Assembly: GCA_032718475.1 (NCBI GenBank)
Contig: JAUCBJ010004013.1
Coordinates: 1 to 25,387, forward strand
Direction: 5' to 3'
From: Nemertoderma westbladi
Taxonomy: Eukaryota; Xenacoelomorpha; Nemertodermatida; Nemertodermatidae
DNA length: 25,387 bases
Shown here: one piece after another, positions 18,354 through 25,387 of the stretch
How the letters are laid out: every line of letters starts with the position of its first letter
Numbering within the stretch: the first letter of the stretch is position 1
Notes under the pieces: generated by a model
Database searches by the model: none
What the model saw: only the letters and a program-made list of their open reading frames with translations
Told to the model about the DNA's origin: nothing
Translations under genes and position numbers: made by a program

Positions 18354-18544
18354 TTGTGTCAACTAGTTTTTCCCCAGTAGAGGAGGTGGAAATTTTCTAA
18401 CACAATCTACAAGCAGCTACGAATGGAGTGGATCAGTATGCATTCTTATTTTTCATTGGTTACCTTAACCCTATTTGGCCTGGGCTATTTTACATTTCAG
18501 TCATCATTTACATTTCAGGGTCATTTTATAATTTTTTTAGATCT
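18354..18544. other. Non-coding spacer
   Basis: Short T-rich spacer leading into the repeat array, with the internal repeat ATTTCAGT/ATTTCAGG near 18495-18520. No gene is visible. Confidence 0.35.
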
Positions 18545-19400
18545 TGGCTCAAAAAATACAATTTTGATGGTATAGGGGTTTTCGAGGTCGCTGATCACTA
18601 TAAAACTTGTTAAAATATTTTCTGGCAATGCAACCATCATTTTTGGTGCTATTTTGGTCCCCCAGGATCAAAAGTACAAGTAAAAAAAATGTCAAACTAA
18701 AATAATTTTTGTTTGGTTTGATAATTCTGAACGTATATGGGTATTCGTGATCGCTGATCATGTTGGAACTGTTATAAATATTTCTGGTAATGCTAAGCGA
18801 ATTTTGGTGCCATTATGCGCCCCAAAACGAAAAGTACAAGTAGCACAAAATTATAAACTCTTAAATGTTGCCTTTGGTTTGGTAATTCTGAAGCTATACT
18901 GATTTTCAAGGTTGCTGATCACGATACAACTCTTTAAAAATAATTCGTGGTAACGCTAATATCATTTGTGGTGCTTGTCTGGTAGGATGAACAATTCAAG
19001 TAGCACAAAATTTAAAATGGCAGAAATTGAATTTGGTTGGATAATACCATATTTTAGAGTGTCATAATCGTGATCAGAGTCCAAGAAAACCCATAATGTC
19101 TAAAAATCAGGTTGATTTGGTAATGATTTTTGATTATCAAATTTGTGCTACTTGTATATTTCGTGCTGCTCATTGACACATATCCAAAAATGCCCTAATC
19201 AACAATGTACGATATATTTCAGTGTCATATTCGTTATCTGCATCCCCAAAAACTGATTTTTCATTATCATATTTACACTACTTGTTTTATTCATGCCCCA
19301 GAGGGTACATTTAAAATTACCAAAAATTGTCTCGAATGTCATATCTGAATTCATTAAATATGCACTTTGGAGATCCAAAAACCAATATATCGCCTTAATA
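18545..19400. repeat. ~160 bp satellite-like array that switches orientation
   Basis: Three plus-oriented units are marked by CTGATCA at 18591, 18754 and 18915 and by ACAAGTAGCACAAAA or variants at ~18675, 18835 and 18997, giving periods of 160-163 bases. From about 19040 the same landmarks appear on the opposite strand: TGATCAG at 19071 and a diverged form near 19234 (spacing 163), with TTTGTGCTACTTGTA at ~19142 and TTTACACTACTTGTT at ~19272. The array is therefore two blocks facing each other. It has no coding potential. Units are diverged, so it is not a young satellite. Confidence 0.7.
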
Positions 19401-19958
19401 GTCGATAGCCGTAAAACGGCATTAATTATCACCCCATGTTTATTACCCACAAAGGTCAGGCTAACAAACGTTAAAGCTCAGCGGCCAAGCCAAAGTAAAT
19501 CACATGTTTGCCATCTACTGTACAGTCTACTGTACACTATTCAGTAAATGTATTATGCATATATTGCTTGACCAGTGTACATAGGATGTGTCGGTGAGGC
19601 CCTATGTCATCCCAAATTATTGTGTCATTGGCTACACGAAGGAGACAATATCCGATAATTTAACAAACATTAGTTACACCCATCCACTGCCTCCTAATAT
19701 TATTAGTTGCAGTCGGATCCAATTAGAAGCCAGTATACTGAACCTGGTTGAGCCAATCAGTTTTCACCAACGGTCTCCTTCTTAAACATTATACTAGATG
19801 TATACTGCCTGACTGGTCTTTAATTATTTATACTATATATTACTATATTGTTGTATTTGGCGTAGTAATTGTAGATTGGATTGTTGCAATTGATACAGTG
19901 TGGCGATATGTCTCAGGGTACAGTCTCACCAGGAAAGTGAGGTGGCAAAATCCCAGTG
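19401..19958. other. Non-coding stretch
   Basis: No credible gene. Short plus-strand frames at 19588-19966 show no domain. The duplicated word CTACTGTACAGT/CTACTGTACACT lies near 19515-19540. Confidence 0.4.
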
Positions 19959-20290
19959 CCAGTTAATCTTGAATCCATTGATGCAGTAGCTGCACTCTCA
20001 CAGGGGCAGATAAATAAGCTATCAAACACAATTGAACCAAGTATTAGCTATGTATAGGGAAGTTGGAATCGTCAAACGCCCTGCAAGTGACAAGGCTGCG
20101 ATCACCAGTGCTGTTTCTGATAGGATCTTAGAGGAACTCCAACTGTTACGAGGAGAGGTAAAGAAAATTAACGAATTACAACATACAGTAACAGTTCTGT
20201 CTACTAAGTTGGACAACGCTTTTACTATAATCGGCAAACAACAGGCCTATATAACTACTGCTGCTCTAAATAATCAGACCTTAAGTTTCC
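19959..20290 (+). pseudogene. ORF1-like coiled-coil fragment
   Basis: From ~19959 one frame reads PVNLESIDAVAALSQGQINK to a stop near 20057. A shifted frame from an ATG at 20050 carries SDKAAITSAVSDRILEELQ, then LLRGEVKKINELQHTV and LSTKLDNAFTIIGKQQAYI. This heptad-rich pattern is typical of the N-terminal coiled coil of LINE ORF1 proteins, before the RRM-like domain. The similarity ends at ~20290, where minus-strand reverse transcriptase sequence begins, so the RRM part was lost or displaced. It is oriented opposite to that reverse transcriptase and so belongs to a different element. A link to the ORF1p gene at 1337-2272 is not evident in sequence. Confidence 0.45.
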
Positions 20291-20292
20291 GA

Positions 20293-21720
20293 TTAATGCT
20301 CGGTGACTTCCAAAATCCTGGAAAGCCTATTCAAGGCTGCCCATGCCTTTCCCTTACGTATTCGAAGGTCCTCACCTGACTTCCGGATCCATGATCCCAG
20401 GTAACAGAAGTCATCCACATGCTCAAGCATACCATCTTTTGAGCTTATGCTCATCCGATCAGAGACTTGCTGAGGACTTTCAAAGTTAACTGTCAATATT
20501 TTGGTCTTTCTGGAGTTAATAAAAAGACCAACACTAGAAGCAGCATGTTCTAATGAGCTGAGGAGCCGTTGGGCTCCCTCTAGTGATTCTGAGAGTACTC
20601 CTTAAGTCATCAGCAAAGTCTAGATCAGTTAGGTACTTGGCAGGATTTCCTTGACTTCTGGAGCCAGTAGGTGGAGTTATCATCACCCCATCATCATTAT
20701 GAGGATTTAAAGACATGCATAGAACATAGTCAACCACAATTATGAACAAGAATGGTGCAAGTGTGTCTCCCTGGAGGACGCCCCATAACACTTCAAATGG
20801 TTCTGTGTCACCATCAACAGTAGACACAAATGTTGTCGAACCATCGTATACTGATCTGATTGCTGCAATAATTTCATCAGGAATCCCATATAATGAAAGT
20901 ATGCTGAACATACATGAGCAAGAGACTGAATCAAAGGCCTTGAAGAAGTCAACAAAGATAACGGCCAGATGCCTGTCTTTCTTCAATAACTCTTCAATTT
21001 TCCTTCTAAGTGCCAAAATGGGCTCCATGGTCCCACGACCTTTACGGTACCCATTCTGATTTCCATGGAGCAGTCTCTCAATGGGATCCCTGATACGATT
21101 TATAGAATTCTATTGTATAACTTTGCAGCAATCGAGATCAATGAGATTCCCCGAAAAGGACCATAGAGTGTTAGGTTGCCCTTCTTGGGAACTGGCACCA
21201 ACTTATTTGTTTTCATTTCGTGTGGGACTCTTGTTGTTCGGTACATGTTTACTATGATGGGATAGATGAGCTTTAAACACTCAGGTATTTTAAAGACCTC
21301 AGGGGGAACACCATCTACTCCACTGGCACGATTGGTCTCAATGCTCTTTGCAGCAGCCTTCACTTCTGCAAAGGAGATATCACCAATGGGAATATCTGGG
21401 AGTACAGACTCAGACACTTCTACTTCTATAAAGTTATCAGGCAAACCCTGTCATTATTGAGGAGCTTTTCAAAGTGGGCCTTCCAACCATTGAGGCGATC
21501 GGCTGGTGATTCAGCCTTAACCTTGGTGGTTGGTTGGCTTTTTCGACCAGCAAGCTGTAGTCTGTTTGAGTCGGGACTCTTTCTGCGCCTTGTAGAGGTC
21601 ATTTCAGCACTTCTGAATTTTGTTGTCAGTCCAGGGGGCCCGTTTCCTGTTTCGAGGGTATACAGGAACTGTATAGGGTATACAGGAACTGGTCGATTGT
21701 GTTCTAGCATTCTAGCATTG
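20293..21720 (-). pseudogene. RTE-like LINE reverse transcriptase, second family, truncated
   Basis: Reading from 21720 down: a linker with GRKSQPTTKVKAESPADR and LNGWKAHFEKLLN; RT fingers at 21100-21444 (RASGVDGVPPEVFK, PVPKKGNL, GISLISIAAKLYNRI); then, after a frameshift near 21100, RLLHGNQNGYRKGRGT. The palm at 20534-21028 has VDFFKAFDSV (catalytic Asp), GVLQGDTLAPFLFIIVVDY and the catalytic FADD. A second frameshift near 20605 leads to SVGLFINSRKTKILTVNF and DDFCYLGSWIR at 20293-20496. The endonuclease is missing at the 5' end, and the copy stops before the zinc-finger-like tail. It is much better preserved than the copy at 4310-6110 and has a different sequence, so it is a separate, younger subfamily. 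The plus-strand frames over it are shadows. Confidence 0.92.
21655..21692. repeat. 2 x 20 bp tandem duplication at LINE 5' end
   Basis: AGGGTATACAGGAACTGTAT is followed by AGGGTATACAGGAACTGG, at 21655 and 21675. A second small duplication, TTCTAGCAT, follows at ~21702-21718. Both sit at the truncated 5' edge of the reverse transcriptase fragment. Confidence 0.85.
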
Positions 21721-22936
21721 TATTGAGCAACTAAAAATAGATCGAATTTATTAATAATTATTGTATGAAATATGATTGTATTTTTACATAATTATTAGTT
21801 CTATACTTTTATTTAAAATAAAAAGTCAGTTCCTTATTGGGCCGCTAGGCCTGTCACTAGTTTGATCCTCGTACATCACCTTTATTGGATATTCGTTATT
21901 AGTTTCAATCCAAATGGCCAAACTTCTTTGGAGATAGTGACAAAAGTACACAAAACTTCACCATTTAGGTAGTTTTTGGGTAAATTTAAATTGTGGTTAA
22001 AATGGCCTATTTCAACCAAACGAAAATTTTTAAAGAAATTTGTAAATTTATCCGCGCCCAAAGTCCCCAGAGTACATTTGAAGATTTCAGTCGCCTTCAC
22101 TCCGATTTTAATCTTTTAGTGCTACAACAAGTTGCCAAATTGGGAGTGTATTGCAACAAAATTGAAAAAATAAAATCATGAAAAATTCTTAGAATAACTA
22201 AAACTCCTAACGTGTAAAATTTCAGAGAATGTAATAAATCGGGTTGGTGTTAGAAAAAATTTTACAATTCAATAATTACAAAGGTACCAGGAAGACAAGG
22301 AAGACCAAAGGCACAAGGTAACATGTGAATTGAGTGGCGGAGTGTGTTTTTTCTAAAAACATGAGGAAACGTTCGAAATGGCGGGGTTAAGTAAGTGTGT
22401 GAAGCCAATTTTGAAAATCGGCTGTGATTGGCTGCTACATATTTGACATCTTTACACAAGTTGAGTTGATAATTTTTATCGTGGTTTTTAAGGAGAGAGG
22501 TTTTCGATTGATTAAAATACGGATTAAATCCCAATCATTTCACACGTGGCTTATATCAATTGAAAGCTCAGTCTTGCGGGTCTTTTGACACACCAATTAT
22601 TTAATTTCATGATGAGAAGCGTTGATAAATATATGTATTCAGTTGTATTTCCAGCAGCAATACTGCATTGCAATATGTATTGATTATGGTAAGACCTAAA
22701 TTAGATTTAAAATAACACTAAACTTCCGGTGGTATTATAATACAGAAATAATTGGCAGTATGCTACTTGAATAATAAAAACGTGTATCGGTCACCGGTAA
22801 AAACTACTTAAAGAAGTAAAGCTGCAATACTCAGATACCGCAATAGGCTGAGTGCTTACATACCGCACCAGTCAGAGAATCTGCCAAGTTTGCAATTGTA
22901 AACAGCATTTTATCTATTTTCCCCATTATGAATTTA
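21721..22936. other. Non-coding stretch
   Basis: No convincing gene. Frames at 21882-22100 (-), 21993-22181 (+) and 22262-22534 (-) overlap or lack recognisable features. Part of 21880-22100 on the minus strand (CTCTGGGGAC, AATAACGAATATCC) vaguely resembles units of the array at 18545-19400, but too weakly to call. Confidence 0.4.
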
Positions 22937-22996
22937 ATTAGGAGCCCGCTCGACAGGCGGGATGCTTACTGTAAAAATCTGCGGGATACTTACTGT
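22937..22996. repeat. 60 bp repeat A, copy 1
   Basis: A 60-base block with one mismatch to 23130-23189. It starts ATTAGGAGCCCGCTCGACAG and carries two copies of GCGGGAT(G/A)CTTACTGT. Inside is a short hairpin with a five-base stem (CCCGC at 22945-22949, GCGGG at 22957-22961) and a seven-base loop. Confidence 0.95.
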
Positions 22997-23129
22997 AAAA
23001 ATCTCAGGATATATAACACTGTCTGACTGACTGACTGATAGTTATCAAGGATCAGGCACTTCCTGCCCAGCGATTTTGTTGAAATTTTAAAAGTAAATTG
23101 CTTTGGTGGTTAATAATCGTGTTACAAAA

Positions 23130-23189
23130 ATTAGGAGCCCGCTCGACAGGCGGGATACTTACTGTAAAAATCTGCGGGATACTTACTGT
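23130..23189. repeat. 60 bp repeat A, copy 2
   Basis: Near-identical to 22937-22996, offset by exactly 193 bases. It runs directly into repeat B: the final TGT is shared with the first bases of TGTGGGGCGAGCC. Confidence 0.95.
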
Positions 23190-23385
23190 GGGGCGAGCCA
23201 CGAAGTGAGTGAGCCTTAGCGTAGTGGTACCATTAATCAACCTGTCGTTCTGTCATTCTGTCGCGTTCAATTTTAAACGTTAATAACTCGGCCAATCTTT
23301 GATGAAATCTACTTGGTACACATGTTGTTTGGCAAAAGTTTAGAAATTTTCCAAGTAGAATTTCCGTGTGGCCTTCGAGAAGCTA
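23188..23385. repeat. Repeat B, copy 1 (long form)
   Basis: Starts TGTGGGGCGAGCCACGAAGT, continues with GAGTGAGCCTTAGCGTAG and AACCTGTCGTTCTGTC, then a tail with AACGTTAATAACTCGGCCAA and GGTACACATGTTGTTTGGC, ending at GGCCTTCG. The same head and tail occur at 23949-24152. Confidence 0.92.
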
Positions 23386-23876
23386 AGATAATAGCAGTTA
23401 ATTAGTTAATTAAGTTATTACGGTAAAAACACCATTTTCAACCTGCCTTTTAAAGGAAATTAATTGTTTTACAGTATAAGATTTAAATAATTATAATTAA
23501 AAATTATACAGATGTAATCCACATACCCCATTCTATTATAGTTTTTAATTAGTTCAAGTGATTTGCTTTAATAATTGTGTCTTTAATTGATCTAAAGTAA
23601 TTAAAACGGCAAAAAAAATTGATTCTCATTAAATACTGCTCATTTATTGGCCAACATGCTGGTACGATGGAAGGATGTGTGTGTAAAGCAGCTAGTTGCT
23701 GGGAATGATTATTGGTCAAGTCTCTGCTGGTGTGGAGCTAGCTGGCAGGGAGTTGTTGCTAAGACTAAGCAGAGAGGAATAGTAATAGGCAACCAGTATT
23801 GCTATTCCAGCCCAGACAGCATTCATTCTTTAAATCCAACATCCCAACATCCTTCCTGTATTGACTCTACTATAAG
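23386..23876. other. Spacer between repeat B copies, with an unrecognised frame
   Basis: AT-rich at first. From 23647 a plus-strand frame of 83 codons runs into the next repeat; its real ATG would be at 23656. It has a tryptophan- and cysteine-rich stretch (WSSLCWCGASWQG). I recognise no family and do not call it a gene. The whole spacer is flanked by repeat B in direct orientation. Confidence 0.35.
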
Positions 23877-23948
23877 TGTGGGGCGAGCCACGAAGTGAGT
23901 GAGCCTTAGCGTAGTGGTACCATTAATCAACCTGTCATTCTGTCGTTC
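23877..23948. repeat. Repeat B, copy 2 (head only, 72 bp)
   Basis: The head of repeat B (TGTGGGGCGAGCC to CTGTCATTCTGTCGTTC) without the tail. It is immediately followed by copy 3, so the 72-base head is tandemly duplicated here. Confidence 0.93.
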
Positions 23949-24152
23949 TGTGGGGCGAGCCACGAAGTGAGTGAGCCTTAGCGTAGTGGTACCATTAATC
24001 AACCTGTCGTTCTGTCGCGTTTTTTTTCAGTATTTTATTTTAAACGTTAATAACTCGGCCAATCCTTGATGAAATCTATCCAAACTTGGTACACATGTTG
24101 TTTGGCAAAAGTTTGAAAATTTTCCAAGTAGAATTTGCGTGGGGCCTTCGTG
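23949..24152. repeat. Repeat B, copy 3 (long form)
   Basis: Complete head and tail, nearly identical to 23188-23385. It differs by an added T-rich stretch (GTTTTTTTTCAGTATTTT) after CTGTCGC and by a CCAA insertion before CTTGGTACACATG. It ends at GGGGCCTTCG. Confidence 0.93.
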
Positions 24153-24439
24153 CAGCATCAGTGTAACTGTTATTGCAGTTATAATACATTTGTTTATCCA
24201 AATTTAAAATGCGTTAAATTATTATTACTGTAGGATAAATCAGCTGGGTTTTCTGACAAATTTTGCAATTCTGCATGTAGGCCTACCATGTGTACCGGTA
24301 CTGTCAGGCTGTACTCAATCCCTGAATCGAGAATCCTGCAAAGCTATATACTGTTAGGTATATTGCTGTATTGGGGTGGGGTTAGGAATAATCCATTTGT
24401 TTTAGCATTGAACTGTTGAATCCCCTTATTTATTATAAA
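24153..24439. other. AT-rich spacer
   Basis: No gene visible. Contains GTACCGGTAC at ~24293, one of the recurring palindromes. Confidence 0.35.
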
Positions 24440-25030
24440 ACCATTGGAAATATTCGCAAATGCCGCTCCATTACTGTCTGAAACGCTCCCGACAGTCCGA
24501 TGTATCTGGACCCGAGCAGCCGAGTTGCTTCAAGAGGTGATTAACGGGGGAATACTACGGAATTGCTTGTTTGTCAGTACGATTCTATTTGGGTATTTAC
24601 TACACTCAGACACTGGGAATACGGCGGTCAGTCAGATCGTAATGCGGGCCACTGCCAAGTTCCTCATGCCTCACTCCGGTCACCCACCTTGGAGTGCGGT
24701 GGGAAGAGTCCCACTTACTGACATACGTCGACGACTGGACGAATCGACGAGGATTGCGATCTGGGTTTAGCGGCGGCCGGATCCTGGGATCGCCTGGGGG
24801 AAATGGTTGAACGTTGGGCAGACGTTATCGCACTGGATTACGTTCTCTGTGACGCGAAAGTGTGAAGCGAATTCGTTGTCGAATTGGGTCGGAAGCTGCG
24901 GGAATTCTACTGTTCTACGGGAGTAAACCGCAGCGGTCCGGTGACTACGGACGGATACTACTGGGATAAGCAGGTATTTCGATCGAGTTTCTCGTATTCT
25001 CGATGCTCGAGGCGGATAGAGAGTTGGTTG
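24440..25030. other. CpG-rich block, possible exon or old coding insert
   Basis: Sharply different from its AT-rich surroundings: dense CpG, high G+C, clear edges. On the plus strand a frame without ATG runs 24444-24770. A second frame then reads GLAAAGSWDRLGEMVERWAD up to a stop near 24862. The same frame continues past the stop with VVELGRKLREFYCSTG and TTDGYYWDKQ, which ends at a possible splice donor, CAG/GTATTT, near 24970. A minus-strand frame also spans 24767-25150. None resembles a family I know. It may be a degenerate exon, a CpG-island promoter, or a transferred or mobile sequence. Confidence 0.35.
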
Positions 25031-25387
25031 TGTTGGGCGGTGTTGTTCAATTCTATCAAACATATTAAATAATTGGTAAAATAATAAAAACACACCAGAT
25101 AAAGATACTGAGCTTATGGTAAAGATATAGGCCGAACTTACAATTTCCAAATAGATTGTTCATATAATAAATATATTTTTGGTATTTGATTTCAAGATAG
25201 GGGGGGGGGGGGGGTGGAACTGGACGCAATAAAAATTCATCCCTCTCCAGGGGAAATTGGACGCAAATAACAACAGCTGATTACTCTCAAAAATAAAACT
25301 AACCTGTTCTATTGTGTTTACTTTATTGTTTTGGTTAAAATAACGTGCCACTGTAACCTGCTCCTTTCCCAAAATTGAGAAATTAAT
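25031..25387. other. AT-rich end of window with G-run
   Basis: No gene. A homopolymer of 15 G lies at 25200-25214. It is followed by two near-copies of the word (A)CTGGACGCAATA/ATTGGACGCAAATA at ~25219 and ~25255. Confidence 0.5.

Noticed and set aside
20742-21059. 105-codon plus frame
   Set aside because: Exact antisense of the reverse transcriptase palm, which carries the catalytic motifs on the minus strand.
21457-21726. 89-codon plus frame
   Set aside because: Antisense of the LINE linker region.
23188-24152. Repeat B copies considered as LTRs of a retrotransposon
   Set aside because: No TG..CA ends, primer-binding site, polypurine tract or gag/pol sequence is visible, and the left copy of the right pair is a tandem head fragment.

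Overview
The window looks like nuclear DNA of an invertebrate animal, but I cannot place it to phylum. It is AT-rich. It carries four intact, apparently intronless reading frames, all on the minus strand: an LINE ORF1-type RNA-binding protein, a tetraspanin and two rhodopsin-like seven-helix receptors. Broken minus-strand copies of RTE-like non-LTR retrotransposons are scattered through it. Tetraspanins, class A receptors and RTE-type LINEs together point to a metazoan, and the palindromes TACCGGTA and AGGCCT recur in the AT-rich parts. No bacterial operon, Shine-Dalgarno pattern, CRISPR array, rRNA or convincing tRNA is present. LAYOUT. 1-1336 is AT-rich and holds a diverged tandem duplication. 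1337-2272 is an intact ORF1p-like gene with no reverse transcriptase partner. 2273-4300 is non-coding, with a CACGTG triplet and a four-copy ~150 bp tandem repeat. 4310-7509 is a composite of decayed sequence: an RTE reverse transcriptase (4310-6110), a frameshifted member of an uncharacterised invertebrate protein family (6103-6779), and an RTE endonuclease fragment (7177-7509), all on the minus strand. 8466-9296 is a tetraspanin. 9297-13080 has no intact gene; it holds an A-rich fold-back, a fragment of another retroelement-type protein (10707-10925) and a GC-richer, stop-rich block. 13637-15911 holds two receptors 154 bp apart, flanked on both sides by same-orientation copies of one LINE 3' tail (13080-13457 and 17053-17345). 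17400-18540 is GC-richer with no clear gene. 18545-19400 is a ~160 bp repeat array that reverses orientation in the middle. 19959-21720 joins an ORF1-like coiled-coil fragment (+) to a second RTE reverse transcriptase fragment (-). 22937-24152 is a mosaic of near-identical short repeats. 24440-25030 is an unexplained CpG-rich block, and the window ends near a 15-base G run. FUNCTION. Only the tetraspanin and the two receptors look like host genes; all are predicted plasma-membrane proteins, and nothing shows that they work together. The rest is mostly retroelement debris and repeats. I found no convincing new multi-gene system. The most unusual items are the receptor that has lost the DRY arginine, the interrupted uncharacterised protein family at 6103-6779, the orphan ORF1p gene, the orientation-switching satellite array, and the CpG-rich block.
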